In this document: positions 1 through 9,428 of the stretch, in pieces
How positions within the stretch are numbered: the first letter of the stretch is position 1
How the letters are laid out: the number at the start of each line of letters is the position of its first letter
From: Photorhabdus cinerea
Lineage (GTDB): Bacteria; Pseudomonadota; Gammaproteobacteria; Enterobacterales; Enterobacteriaceae
Length of the DNA: 64,000 nucleotides
Direction of reading: 5' to 3'
Assembly: GCF_011189575.1 (NCBI RefSeq)
Contig: NZ_PUJW01000005.1
Location: 62,001-126,000, forward strand
Program-made: the position numbers and the translations under genes
The notes under the pieces: generated by a model
What the model was told of the DNA's origin: nothing
Databases searched by the model: none
What the model saw: only the letters and a program-made list of their open reading frames with translations

Positions 1-1563
1 TCCATTGGCTTTCGCATCATTACCAATCCACACATGCCCCTGAGCAATCTTATCAACTTCTTCCGGTGTCTTATTGCGAGCATCAGCAACCAAGCCAATA
101 AAGTTCTTGTAGCCATTCTCAATATTAAGCTGCATCAGTTCTGAGAACTCTTTACTCAGCCCTTTAGTGAAGGATATATCAGCTAATGGCGTTGTGGCGA
201 TACCATCAGTGTGGATACCAATATGATCCAAACTGTTTTCATAGGTTGTGATAACACCGAAGATACCGATAGAACCGGTCAGCGTACTTTGGTTTGCGAT
301 AATGTAGTTGGCCGGTGTGGAGATCCAGTAACCGCCGGATGCAGCCAGCCCACCCATAGAAACGACAACGGGTTTATTTGCCGCACGTAGGGCAGCCAGT
401 TCGGTACGGATAACATCAGAAGCGCTTACGCTGCCACCAGGGCTGTTTACTCGCAGAACAACTGCTTTGATATTATCGTCCAGACGAGCCTGGCGGATCT
501 GAGCAGCGGTTGTATCACCGCCAACCATTCCCGGGGCTTGCTGTCCATCAATGATTGCACCTTGTGCTACGATAACGGCGATATTGCCCTTGGATGATGA
601 CTTATTCTGTGGTGCATAATCATAAATACTGATGGCATTGAAATGCTGGTTTTTCTCATCCCAACCAAAGGCTTTGGTCATTTCGCTTTCAATAATATTA
701 CGTGGAACGACATAATCGACCAGCTTGTGTTTAAGTGCATATTGGGCGTTATCACCCCCAGCCGCACGCAGATTAGCAATCATCTCATCAGCACCTGGAA
801 ATACTTGATGAACAGAAAGTTTGCGATTAGTGGCGATAGTATTGAGGTAGTTGTGCCAAAGACCGTTGACCCAACGGCTGTCAGCTTCGCGGGCGGCTGG
901 AGACATATCATCACGCATAACGGGTTCAACGGCTGATTTATACGTTCCGACACGGAAGATATGGGTGGTAACTTTCAGTGAATCCAGCAAGGATTTGTAA
1001 TAGAGATTATTGGTTGAATAGCCGTAAAGACCAACAGTTCCTTGTGGTGACAGATAAATTTTATCGGCATAGGTGGCTAGATAGTATTGTGACTGATTGT
1101 AACTGTCACTGATAGAGTAAACGGGTTTGCCGGAAGTTTTAAACTCATTAATTGCCTTACCGATATACTGCATAGATGATTGGTCAGCGCCAGTGAAATC
1201 ATCAAGTTTCAGTACCAGACCGGTGATTTTGTCATCAGTTTTTGCCCGGCGAATATTATCAACAATATCAAACAGAGAGTTTTCCTGTAATTTATTACTG
1301 GATACACCAAACAGTTCTCGTCCCAACTGATTCAACGGGTTACGGTTAGAAACTTGATCTACAACAACGCCAGTGAGATTGACATACAATGCTCCCTGAT
1401 AACTATCTACTGTTTTGTTTGGCTGTTGATAAATCAGAAATCCTCCAACAACAGCCAGAATGAGTATGATAAAAATCAGGTTCGAAACGACTTCCCTAAC
1501 AAAATTCAGTAGTTGCCAACTCCATTTAAATAATCTTGCGATCAACTTCCATAAAATACGCAT
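1..1563 (-). CDS. sppA: Signal peptide peptidase SppA (protease IV), 3' end cut by window
   Basis: This is an inner-membrane serine protease that degrades cleaved signal peptides. The reading frame runs on the minus strand from an ATG at 1563-1561 to the window edge, so about 521 of some 618 residues are present. One N-terminal membrane anchor is visible at roughly residues 25-45. The first domain has the general-base lysine context YKSAVEP, and the second domain has the nucleophile serine context GGLAASGGY, which together match the two-domain SppA 67K type. The gene is divergent from ydjA across about 170 bp. The C-terminus is missing only because the window ends. Confidence 0.95.
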   Translation of the reverse strand, partial: MRILWKLIARLFKWSWQLLNFVREVVSNLIFIILILAVVGGFLIYQQPNKTVDSYQGALYVNLTGVVVDQVSNRNPLNQLGRELFGVSSNKLQENSLFDIVDNIRRAKTDDKITGLVLKLDDFTGADQSSMQYIGKAINEFKTSGKPVYSISDSYNQSQYYLATYADKIYLSPQGTVGLYGYSTNNLYYKSLLDSLKVTTHIFRVGTYKSAVEPVMRDDMSPAAREADSRWVNGLWHNYLNTIATNRKLSVHQVFPGADEMIANLRAAGGDNAQYALKHKLVDYVVPRNIIESEMTKAFGWDEKNQHFNAISIYDYAPQNKSSSKGNIAVIVAQGAIIDGQQAPGMVGGDTTAAQIRQARLDDNIKAVVLRVNSPGGSVSASDVIRTELAALRAANKPVVVSMGGLAASGGYWISTPANYIIANQSTLTGSIGIFGVITTYENSLDHIGIHTDGIATTPLADISFTKGLSKEFSELMQLNIENGYKNFIGLVADARNKTPEEVDKIAQGHVWIGNDAKANG

Positions 1564-1733
1564 ATCATCTCCAAAGATAGGATCAAGTGAGGCTATCCTA
1601 ATGACCAGACATGTCAATGTCAGCTTCAAATAGTGGCATATTGCCCGAAAAAACCGCTTTTGGGCTTTTATTCATTAACAAACAAATAGAAAATATTAGC
1701 TTATAATAAAACATCTTAATCTAGGAGAAAAAT

Positions 1734-2285
1734 ATGGACGCATTGGAACTCTTATTGAATCGACGTTCAGTATCACGTTTAACGACACCTGCGCCTCAAG
1801 GTGAAGCATTACAGAATATTCTGGCTGCTGGTATGAGGGCTCCTGATCATGGTGCATTACGCCCGTGGCGCTTTATTGTCATGCAGAATGAAGGTATTGA
1901 GCGATTCAGTCAATTACTCCATCAGGCTGCCGTTAACAGTAATTTGGGTGTTGAGGCAGAAGAAAAAGCGAAAAATGCGCCTTATCGTGCGCCATTAATC
2001 ATCTCTGTTATTGCAAGAGTGACAGAGAATTCCAAAATACCGGAATGGGAACAAGTCATTGCTGCTGGTTGTGCTGTACATGCGATGCAAATGGCTGCGG
2101 TGGCACAAGGGTTTGGTGGTATTTGGCGTTCCGGCTCATGGACTGATGATAATACAGTGCGTGCCGGTCTGAGTTGTAATGAACATGACAAAATAGTGGG
2201 TTTTCTCTACCTGGGAACACCAGCTTTGAAAGCACCAGGCAAGGTTGCCATGCCGGATATGACTAATTTTGTCAGCTACTTCTAG
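1734..2285 (+). CDS. ydjA: YdjA-type NAD(P)H nitroreductase
   Basis: A 183-residue protein of the small FMN-dependent nitroreductase family. The N-terminal ALELLLNRRSVSRL stretch is the usual FMN-phosphate-binding Arg-rich start, and the length equals that of E. coli YdjA. The physiological substrate is unknown; the family reduces nitro compounds and quinones with NAD(P)H. An AGGAG ribosome site lies just before the ATG. It is followed 12 bp later by selD and then topB, the same neighbourhood as in E. coli, so the three are probably co-transcribed. Confidence 0.92.
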   Translation: MDALELLLNRRSVSRLTTPAPQGEALQNILAAGMRAPDHGALRPWRFIVMQNEGIERFSQLLHQAAVNSNLGVEAEEKAKNAPYRAPLIISVIARVTENSKIPEWEQVIAAGCAVHAMQMAAVAQGFGGIWRSGSWTDDNTVRAGLSCNEHDKIVGFLYLGTPALKAPGKVAMPDMTNFVSYF

Positions 2286-2297
2286 CCGGAGTCTGCT

Positions 2298-3341
2298 ATG
2301 TCAACAGAAGTTCATCTTACCCAATACAGCCACGGCGCTGGTTGTGGCTGTAAAATTTCACCAAAGGTTCTGGAAACCATTCTGCACAGTGAACAGGAAA
2401 AGTTTCTTGACCCTCATTTACTGGTTGGCAATGAAACACGCGATGACGCTGCGGTTTATGATATAGGGAATGGTACGGGTATCATCAGCACGACAGATTT
2501 CTTTATGCCGATTGTCGATGATCCGTTTGATTTCGGGCGTATTGCTGCAACAAACGCTATCAGCGATATTTATGCGATGGGCGGTAAGCCCATTATGGCG
2601 ATAGCTATTCTGGGATGGCCGATTGATAAACTGGCACCAGAAATTGCTCGCGAGGTGATTGAAGGTGGCCGGGCTGTTTGTAGAGAGGCGGGGATTGTAC
2701 TGGCGGGAGGACATTCTATTGATGCACCTGAGCCTATTTTCGGTTTGGCTGTAACCGGTATCGTTAACATTGCCCGGGTGAAACAAAACAGTGCAGCGAA
2801 AGCAGGTAGCCAGCTATTTCTGACAAAGCCGCTTGGCATCGGCGTATTAACCACGGCTGAGAAAAAAAGCTTGTTGTTACCTGAGCATCAGGGGATAGCG
2901 ATAGAAACAATGTGCCGATTGAATAAAACGGGGATTGATTTTGCCGAAGTTGCTGGTGTTACGGCAATGACCGATGTGACTGGGTTTGGCCTGTTAGGGC
3001 ATTTGAGTGAAGTTTGTGAAGGTTCAGGTGTTCAGGCAACTCTCTATTTTTCAAAAATTCCTAAATTGCCGGAAGTAGAATCCTATATTGAAAAAGGTTG
3101 TGTTCCGGGAGGAACCGGGCGTAACTTTGACAGTTATGGTCATCTTATTGGCGAAATGACAGAACTTCAGCGCAAACTGTTATGTGATCCGCAGACATCC
3201 GGTGGCTTGCTGTTGGCCGTTCTGCCAGAGGCTGTGGATGAAGTGAAAGCTATTGCACGATGTCATGGCATTGAACTGACAGCAATTGGTGAATTGTCTG
3301 AGCAACGGTTAGGCAGAGTACTAATTGAGGTTAATGAATAA
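2298..3341 (+). CDS. selD: Selenide, water dikinase (selenophosphate synthetase)
   Basis: Makes monoselenophosphate from selenide and ATP, the selenium donor for selenocysteine and selenouridine. The 347-residue protein begins with the glycine-rich active loop SHGAGCGCKISPK, in which Cys16 and Lys19 correspond to the essential Cys17 and Lys20 of the E. coli enzyme. It is a cysteine rather than a selenocysteine form, since no in-frame TGA is present. The AIR-synthase-like fold is evident from DVTGFGLLGHL and DPQTSGGLLLAV. It lies between ydjA and topB with gaps of 12 and 5 bp. Confidence 0.97.
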   Translation: MSTEVHLTQYSHGAGCGCKISPKVLETILHSEQEKFLDPHLLVGNETRDDAAVYDIGNGTGIISTTDFFMPIVDDPFDFGRIAATNAISDIYAMGGKPIMAIAILGWPIDKLAPEIAREVIEGGRAVCREAGIVLAGGHSIDAPEPIFGLAVTGIVNIARVKQNSAAKAGSQLFLTKPLGIGVLTTAEKKSLLLPEHQGIAIETMCRLNKTGIDFAEVAGVTAMTDVTGFGLLGHLSEVCEGSGVQATLYFSKIPKLPEVESYIEKGCVPGGTGRNFDSYGHLIGEMTELQRKLLCDPQTSGGLLLAVLPEAVDEVKAIARCHGIELTAIGELSEQRLGRVLIEVNE

Positions 3342-3346
3342 TATCC

Positions 3347-5275
3347 ATGCGGCTTTTTATTGCAGAAAAACCAAGCTTAGCCAGGGCGATCGCGGATGTT
3401 CTACCTAAACCGCATCGCCGTGGTGATGGCTTTATTGCTTGTGGAGATAACCAGTTTGTTACTTGGTGTATTGGACATTTGCTGGAACAGGCGGAACCTG
3501 ATGCCTATGATAGTCGTTTTGCTCGTTGGTCATTGGTCGATCTTCCCATCGTTCCTGAAAAATGGCAGTTAAAACCTCGTCCCTCTGTTGCGAAACAACT
3601 TAATATCATTCAGGAATTGCTGAAAAAAGCAGATGAAGTGGTGCATGCCGGGGACCCGGATCGCGAAGGGCAACTGCTGGTGGATGAAGTGCTGGATTTT
3701 TTGAATTTGGATGGTGAAAAACGAAAAAATGTTCGCCGTTGTCTGGTAAATGATCTAAATCCACAAGCAGTTACTAAAGCGGTTGATCGGTTGAGAGATA
3801 ACCGGGATTTTATTCCGCTGTGCGTTTCAGCTCTTGCCAGAGCCAGAGCTGATTGGCTGTATGGTATAAACATGACCCGGGCTTACACCTTGCTTGGACG
3901 CAATGCGGGGTATCAGGGTGTATTATCTGTTGGGCGGGTTCAGACACCTGTTTTGGGATTAGTCGTTCGTCGGGATGAAGAAATTGAGCATTTCGTACCA
4001 AAAGACTTCTTTGAAGTAAAAGCTCATATTGTTACGCCGAAAGATGAACGTTTTATCGCAATTTGGCAGCCGAGTGAATCTTGTATCGATTTTCAGGATG
4101 AAGAAGGTCGATTGATACACCGGCCTCTGGCTGAACATGTTGTTGCCAGAATAACCGGCCAGCCAGCCTATGTAATATCGTATCAAGATAAACGGGAATC
4201 TGAAGTTGCTCCCTTGCCGTTTTCGTTATCCTCATTGCAGATTGAAGCCGCTAAACGTTTTGGCTTGAATGCGCAACAAGTGCTGGATATTTGTCAGCGG
4301 TTATATGAAACGCATAAGTTGATTACTTATCCCCGTTCTGATTGCCGTTATTTACCTGAAGAGCATTTTACCGGGCGTCACGCAGTGTTTAATGCGATAT
4401 CTGTTCACACAACAAATCTGTTACCCCAAGATCTATTGGAAGTAGATAGAAAGAATCGCTGTTGGGATGATAAAAAGGTTGATGCTCATCACGCAATTAT
4501 CCCAACCGCCCGAAATAGCCATACAAATCTGACAGACAACGAAACTAATATTTATGGTTTGATTGCCAGACAATATTTGATGCAATTTTTCCCAGATGCG
4601 ATATTTCGAAAATGTGTTATTGAATTGGAAATTGCTGGTGGAAAATTTATTGCGAAAGCCCGTTTTCTTGCTGAGGCAGGTTGGAGAACGTTGCTTGGTA
4701 ATAAAGAGCGCGATGAAGAAAATGACGGAACGCCATTACCCGTGGTTGCGAAAGGTGATGAGTTATTGTGTGAAAGAGGAGAGGTGATAGACCGTCAGAC
4801 TCAACCACCAAAGCCATTTTCTGATGCGACCCTCCTTTCTGCTATGACTGGAATCGCCCGTTTTGTACAGGATAAGGAACTAAAAAAAGTTCTGCGGGCC
4901 ACAGATGGATTAGGGACTGAAGCAACGCGGGCTGGCATTATCGAATTGTTGTTTAAACGAGAATTTCTTTATAAAAAAGGACGTCATATTCATGCAACGC
5001 CAGCGGGCAGGGCGTTGATTCATGTATTGCCGGATATAGCAGCTTTACCGGATATGACAGCACACTGGGAATCACGGTTAACGCAAATCAGTGAGAAACA
5101 GTTCCGCTATCAGGATTTCATGAGGCCGCTTGAGGAGACATTACAGCAGTTAATCTGGCAGGCTAAGCAGCACCGCAACTTGCAGGCTTTCCGTGATTTA
5201 CCTCCAGTCCCGGTTAAAGGTAAAAACGGGAAAAAAGTAAAATCTGGGAAAAAAACCAAAGCAACTGCGCCGTAA
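3347..5275 (+). CDS. topB: DNA topoisomerase III
   Basis: Type IA topoisomerase that decatenates replication intermediates through a covalent 5'-phosphotyrosine link. The 642-residue protein starts with a Toprim domain (MRLFIAEKPSLARAIADVL; acidic HAGDPDREGQ) and has the catalytic tyrosine at residue 328 in LITYPRSDCRYLP, the same number as in E. coli TopB. The Lys-rich tail (KGKNGKKVKSGKKTK) is typical of the family. It starts 5 bp after selD. The stop codon lies inside a 10-bp perfect stem that probably ends transcription. Confidence 0.97.
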   Translation: MRLFIAEKPSLARAIADVLPKPHRRGDGFIACGDNQFVTWCIGHLLEQAEPDAYDSRFARWSLVDLPIVPEKWQLKPRPSVAKQLNIIQELLKKADEVVHAGDPDREGQLLVDEVLDFLNLDGEKRKNVRRCLVNDLNPQAVTKAVDRLRDNRDFIPLCVSALARARADWLYGINMTRAYTLLGRNAGYQGVLSVGRVQTPVLGLVVRRDEEIEHFVPKDFFEVKAHIVTPKDERFIAIWQPSESCIDFQDEEGRLIHRPLAEHVVARITGQPAYVISYQDKRESEVAPLPFSLSSLQIEAAKRFGLNAQQVLDICQRLYETHKLITYPRSDCRYLPEEHFTGRHAVFNAISVHTTNLLPQDLLEVDRKNRCWDDKKVDAHHAIIPTARNSHTNLTDNETNIYGLIARQYLMQFFPDAIFRKCVIELEIAGGKFIAKARFLAEAGWRTLLGNKERDEENDGTPLPVVAKGDELLCERGEVIDRQTQPPKPFSDATLLSAMTGIARFVQDKELKKVLRATDGLGTEATRAGIIELLFKREFLYKKGRHIHATPAGRALIHVLPDIAALPDMTAHWESRLTQISEKQFRYQDFMRPLEETLQQLIWQAKQHRNLQAFRDLPPVPVKGKNGKKVKSGKKTKATAP

Positions 5276-5285
5276 GGCGCAGTTG
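5262..5285. terminator. Hairpin overlapping the topB stop codon
   Basis: A perfect 10-bp inverted repeat (CAACTGCGCC / GGCGCAGTTG) with a GTAA loop. The topB stop codon is in the loop. It lies between convergent topB and xthA. There is no long T-run, so termination is probable rather than certain. Confidence 0.6.
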
Positions 5286-5333
5286 TTGCATTATTCTGCA
5301 AAAAGTCATTGATATTCAGTGCTAATTAGAATA

Positions 5334-6140
5334 TCAAGTTTCAAATTCTGCCCAAACAGGTGCATGATCTGAAGGTTTTTCCATTTCCCGGATTTTGTAA
5401 TCAATACCTGTAGCGACGCAGCGCTCCGCTAATGGTTTACTTGCGAGCAGCAAATCAATACGTAGCCCGCGATTATCATCAAACCCTTTTGAACGATAAT
5501 CAAACCAGGAAAATTGGTCGTTACATTCTGGATTCAGGTTCCGGAATGTATCAACCAATCCCCAATTTTTCAGACGATCCATCCAATCTCGTTCCTCTGG
5601 CAGAAAAGAACATTTACCTGTTTTTAACCACCGTTTTTGGTTGTTATCACCAATCCCGATATCCAGATCTGTTGGGCTGATATTCATATCACCCATGACA
5701 AGCACTTGTGACTGGGAGGATAAATTCTGCTCTAAATAGCTTTGTAGGTCCTGATAAAACTTCTCTTTTGCGGGAAATTTCACTGGATGGTCACGGCTTT
5801 CCCCTTGTGGAAAATAGCCATTAATGACTGTTAATAGCCCGTGAGGGGTTTCCAAGTCTGCCATGATAATACGGCGTTGGGAATCTTCATCATCTCCTGG
5901 AAACCCACGGCGTACAGCAACAGGAGCCTGTCGCGTTAGCAGCGCAACGCCGTAATGGGCTTTCTGACCATAATAAAATACATGATAGCCAAGTTCGCTG
6001 ACTTCTTCTAAAGGAAACAACTCATCATGAACTTTTGTTTCCTGTAAACCTATAACATCGGGTTGATGCTGCTCTACGATCGCAGCTAACTGATGGGGGC
6101 GGGCACGTAATCCATTAATATTAAAAGAGATAAATTTCAT
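5334..6140 (-). CDS. xthA: Exonuclease III (AP endonuclease)
   Basis: Base-excision-repair enzyme that cuts 5' of abasic sites and degrades 3' ends of duplex DNA. At 268 residues it has the same length as E. coli XthA. It begins MKFISFNINGLRARPHQL and carries family motifs for metal binding (VIGLQETKV), the catalytic Asp (VMGDMNISP) and the C-terminal SDHAPVWAEF with the catalytic histidine. It is convergent with topB. Its 5' side faces a gene-poor stretch that marks the start of accessory DNA. Confidence 0.97.
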   Translation of the reverse strand: MKFISFNINGLRARPHQLAAIVEQHQPDVIGLQETKVHDELFPLEEVSELGYHVFYYGQKAHYGVALLTRQAPVAVRRGFPGDDEDSQRRIIMADLETPHGLLTVINGYFPQGESRDHPVKFPAKEKFYQDLQSYLEQNLSSQSQVLVMGDMNISPTDLDIGIGDNNQKRWLKTGKCSFLPEERDWMDRLKNWGLVDTFRNLNPECNDQFSWFDYRSKGFDDNRGLRIDLLLASKPLAERCVATGIDYKIREMEKPSDHAPVWAEFET

Positions 6141-6641
6141 CTTTTACAGCCATCCAGTAAAAAGACACAAGGACAATAATAACAGATGGATTTTAAAAAG
6201 TAACTATTGACAATGGTCAGAACGAAATAGTAACGGACCCTTCAATATTATAATTCATTGTGAAAAATATAATAATTTATAGTGAGAAAACACCTCGGGT
6301 AGACCGTTTTTATCTCTAGTGTTACAAAAATTGATTACTGAAAAATGTAGAACCCTATCCTAATCTTTGATAGAAAATTGAGCTCGTTAGTAATGTTTAT
6401 ATTTTCTAATGGTTGATTGGTTGAGATTAATTTTTGAACCATGATAAACATGAATAATAGCGTTTATTGAGCCACCTATGTATTGAACATAAGCTTTTTT
6501 TATGTGGTATATGTTTGAGAAGTATTTGTTTTTTTGTACAAAATTTATGCCTTCACGTATCAAACTTGATTTAACTGTCATTTGGTGAAGGCTATTTCAA
6601 AGAAATTATTTTAGCCACAGGTTATATAGGAACGGTGAATT
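6141..6641. other. AT-rich intergenic region, no supported gene
   Basis: About 500 bp between xthA and the LysR-type gene. A 64-codon minus-strand frame exists at 6387-6581, but it lacks a clear ribosome site and a recognisable sequence. The stretch presumably holds the promoters of xthA and of the LysR-type gene, but I cannot place them. Confidence 0.4.
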
Positions 6642-7505
6642 ATGTTTTTTTCTCGTAAATTAGAAGCATTCATGGCAGTGGTGGAAAATGGTTCTTTAAG
6701 TAAAGCGGCAAGAGTGATGAACCGTACAACTCCTCCAGTAGCTAAATCAATCAAAGACTTCGAGGCAACATTAGGGAAGCGCCTTTTCAAAAGGGAGAAA
6801 TTTGGGATGAGTCTGACTAAAGATGGTTTAGAATTATATAACGATCTTAAAGATCTTTATTTACAAGAAAAAGAAATAACTAAAAAACATATCAGTGGTA
6901 GTATATGTAACATAGTTAATATTTATTACGATTGGGGGAAAAACAAGCACCTAATTTATTTATATAAGGCAGCTGACAGAAATAGCTCCCAGGTAAATAT
7001 ATTCCGGTTTAGTTATGATAACATTGAAGAAATAGTGGATTATGACGGCAACACGCTGATTCTAAGCTCAGAAAAGATACTAAGCGACCGTTTCAGTCTT
7101 ATTCGTAAAATAAAGGGGCCTGAATTGGGGATTTGCTGCCGAAAAGAATTATTAGATATTGCTGGTGGTGATGTAATGCAATTGCTAAAAAATAATACTT
7201 GGTTATGCGACCCTGTACTTTATAAAAGCAGTTTCATTAAAAACTTGGAAGAAGAAGTTATTCAAAGTGGTGGGAAAGTGAATATGCGCCAAATGGATAA
7301 TATGGGATGCTGTCTGAATTTTATTTATTCAAGGGATTATATTTTTATTACAGATTCTCATCCGGACGAATTGGAAGGAGGAGATGCTTTGAGTTTTGTT
7401 CCTATTGAAAAACCTGGCGTAGCAAACCAATGTTATATTTATAAATCTAAGTCACATTCAAGTGTACTTAATCGTTTTATCGATTCAGTTAATGATATGA
7501 GCTAG
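6642..7505 (+). CDS. LysR-type transcriptional regulator
   Basis: A 287-residue protein with an N-terminal LysR winged helix-turn-helix at about residues 4-62: LEAFMAVVENGSLSKAARVMNRTTPPVAKSIKDFE is the standard helix arrangement, ending in GKRLFKREKFGMSLTKDG. The remainder is shorter and less conserved than a classical LysR effector domain, so the ligand cannot be inferred. Codons are AT-rich, as in the surrounding accessory DNA. The ATG has only a weak upstream GGAA ribosome site. The gene stands alone, with no obvious divergent target gene. Confidence 0.85.
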   Translation: MFFSRKLEAFMAVVENGSLSKAARVMNRTTPPVAKSIKDFEATLGKRLFKREKFGMSLTKDGLELYNDLKDLYLQEKEITKKHISGSICNIVNIYYDWGKNKHLIYLYKAADRNSSQVNIFRFSYDNIEEIVDYDGNTLILSSEKILSDRFSLIRKIKGPELGICCRKELLDIAGGDVMQLLKNNTWLCDPVLYKSSFIKNLEEEVIQSGGKVNMRQMDNMGCCLNFIYSRDYIFITDSHPDELEGGDALSFVPIEKPGVANQCYIYKSKSHSSVLNRFIDSVNDMS

Positions 7506-7516
7506 AGTTTATTTTA

Positions 7517-7544
7517 CGCGGAGTAGCTTATTGTAAGCTCCGCG
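7517..7544 (+). terminator. Hairpin after the LysR-type gene
   Basis: The inverted repeat CGCGGAGTAGCTTA / TAAGCTCCGCG with a short loop starts 12 bp after the stop codon. It is followed by a T-rich but interrupted tail (TTGTTATTC), so it is likely a terminator of moderate strength. Confidence 0.55.
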
Positions 7545-7923
7545 TTGTTATTCTATAGGATAGTTATAGAAAGTTTTCACTGTAGCTAAATAGGAAGTCT
7601 ATATTTATTTTGGTTTTGTTTGAATATCCTAAAGAATGTTTTATGGTGGTGGGGAAAGGTGACTCGTTCCTTACCGTTGGGTCAATGATTATCTTGTTGT
7701 TTTATTCGGCTCAACCAAACCTTGTTCGATATGTAAAAGAACTTTGAATAAATACCATTCATTTCTTATAGTTAGTGATATATTATTTCTGGGCCGGTAT
7801 TTTCCCGGTATCAAATTATTCAAGGCCATTGTTTATGGCCTTTTCTTGTTGCATCCATTAGAACTGTCAGTCACAGTTCATCTTGGCATCACACATAATA
7901 TATCAACCAGCATGGATTTCGGT

Positions 7924-8760
7924 TTATTGTTTTAGCCACGGCGCAGTGGCGCGCCAAAAAATGATGTTAGCCCCCAGATAGTTTTCGGCAAAATCAATGA
8001 ACTCTTCTTGGATAAATGATTTTCGGGTTGGTACAGATCAAAGCAGGCTCCTGGACTGCTATCGCGACCAAATCCAGTTTACCTTTTAACGATTGAAAAA
8101 TGGATAGGCGTTTTTCATCTGAGTGGGTTTATATGGCACGATATCTGGACCACCGAGACCCATCTTATTTTTCAACGCGAAATAAAACAGGTGAGATATA
8201 TACTGATGATCGTTATTCCATTCGCATGGTCAGAAATTAACATATTGCACCACATAGGATTTTTTGAATACTTGACGGGTAAATTTGACATGGTCAAGTT
8301 CGGCAGCAAAATCCGGTTTTGTCACTTCATGTCAATATCAATGTCGGTTTATGGCAAGTTAATATCGGTAAAACGACCATCAAATTCTTTTGTTAGCGCA
8401 GAAAGCAAATTCTGGTAGTGTTTGTGCAACTCTATGAATTCCACTGAATAGTAACCCAGCCATAGCCTTGTGCTTTGCCTTCACCGGGATTATCAGTGAG
8501 ACTAAGCCGCCTTGATATTTTGTGTCTTGTTGAAGATAAGATGGGGTATAGCGGACATTTCTCTCAAAAAAGCGATCTTGGATTTGGATAAACAGCTTCT
8601 TTTGGATCTTGCTAAGTAGCATCAGATCTTTTTCGATCGCGGAAAAATCATATTTCCCCGATGCACTCTCCAGTTGCTTCCAGTTATAAATAATTTGCAC
8701 ACCATTAATATCCTGCCGTTCTTGCAGAGGGCGTAACGAAAGTTTTGCGGTTTTTCTGCT
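7924..8760 (-). pseudogene. Frameshifted relic of a TIM-barrel glycoside-hydrolase-like protein
   Basis: On the minus strand, protein-like segments can be joined only by changing frame several times. The N-terminal part contains INGVQIIYNWKQLESASGKY, a glycosidase-like beta-strand/helix opening. Later pieces are EFDGRFTDINLP, then HQYISHLFYFALKNKMG followed by LGGPDIVPYKPTQ, and a C-terminal FIQEEFIDFAENYLGANIIF ending at a TAA at 7926-7924. At least three frame changes and an internal stop separate them. The longest open piece is 8380-8700. It is clearly dead as a full protein. The glycosidase-like assignment is an inference from the N-terminal pattern, and I do not recognise the exact family. 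Confidence 0.6.
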
Positions 8761-9428
8761 AATATGGAAGCTAGATTATTCCATTCATTAATCGATGATA
8801 TCAGGCCGATAATTACAACTTCTCTTTGAACGTTGATAATTATTTTCAGAGTTTCAGTACTTGTTTTTCTATCTGATTATAAATGGATTTTTATTAAAAT
8901 GGCATTAGGAATATTCCTAAAAATTTCATTTATTATGTATTTATTGGTAATCCTGTTTAACTAATGTTTAATTTTATATGGTGTCATTGAAGTTTATCTC
9001 TTTTACGTCAATAAAAATGATATTCCTGTTGCCAGATAAATGAATGAGAATGTGGCAATGATAGGGTAAATAATCTTACCAATTTGAATAATAAAAAATA
9101 TATAACAAATTGAAATATAAGGATATATTTTAATCTAAAAGGCTTCTGGAATAATAGGGATTCATCATTAAATTTATGAGTTATTAAAGTGTTAAATAGA
9201 TAAATTATTTTCAATTCATATTACTATAATAAATGCAAGTTTTTTTAAATAAATATTATTATTGTTTTATTTTTGTTGATGTATTGTGTTTCTAATATTA
9301 TTTATCTCTTTCTAAGATTAGGCATATAGTGCTTTTTGGAAAAAATATCTTGATTTTTATATTCACCCATTAGGAGGATGGTCTTATTCAAAAAAATTCT
9401 ACTGTTAATGAAGAGAAAGGAGCAGAGA
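8761..9428. other. AT-rich intergenic region, no supported gene
   Basis: About 670 bp of very AT-rich DNA between the pseudogene and the lipase gene. A 68-codon frame on the minus strand (9008-9214) looks like chance low-complexity sequence. AT-rich DNA of this kind would be a natural target for H-NS, which is encoded in this window; that is inference. Confidence 0.4.

Noticed and set aside
643..936. 97-codon plus-strand frame at the left edge
   Set aside because: Antisense to sppA, whose minus-strand reading is unmistakable.
6387..6581. 64-codon minus-strand frame upstream of the LysR-type gene
   Set aside because: No ribosome site, no recognisable sequence, and AT-rich surroundings where chance frames are common.
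7744..7935. 63-codon plus-strand frame after the LysR-type gene
   Set aside because: Contains a hairpin-like GGCCATTGTTTATGGCC segment and no coding signature; likely chance.
9008..9214. 68-codon minus-strand frame before the lipase gene
   Set aside because: Low-complexity, Phe/Leu/Ile-rich translation of AT-rich DNA, with no start signal.
9378..9428. Longer N-terminus for the lipase starting at 9378
   Set aside because: AGGAGG touches the ATG with no spacing, whereas the ATG at 9429 has AAGGAG at normal distance.
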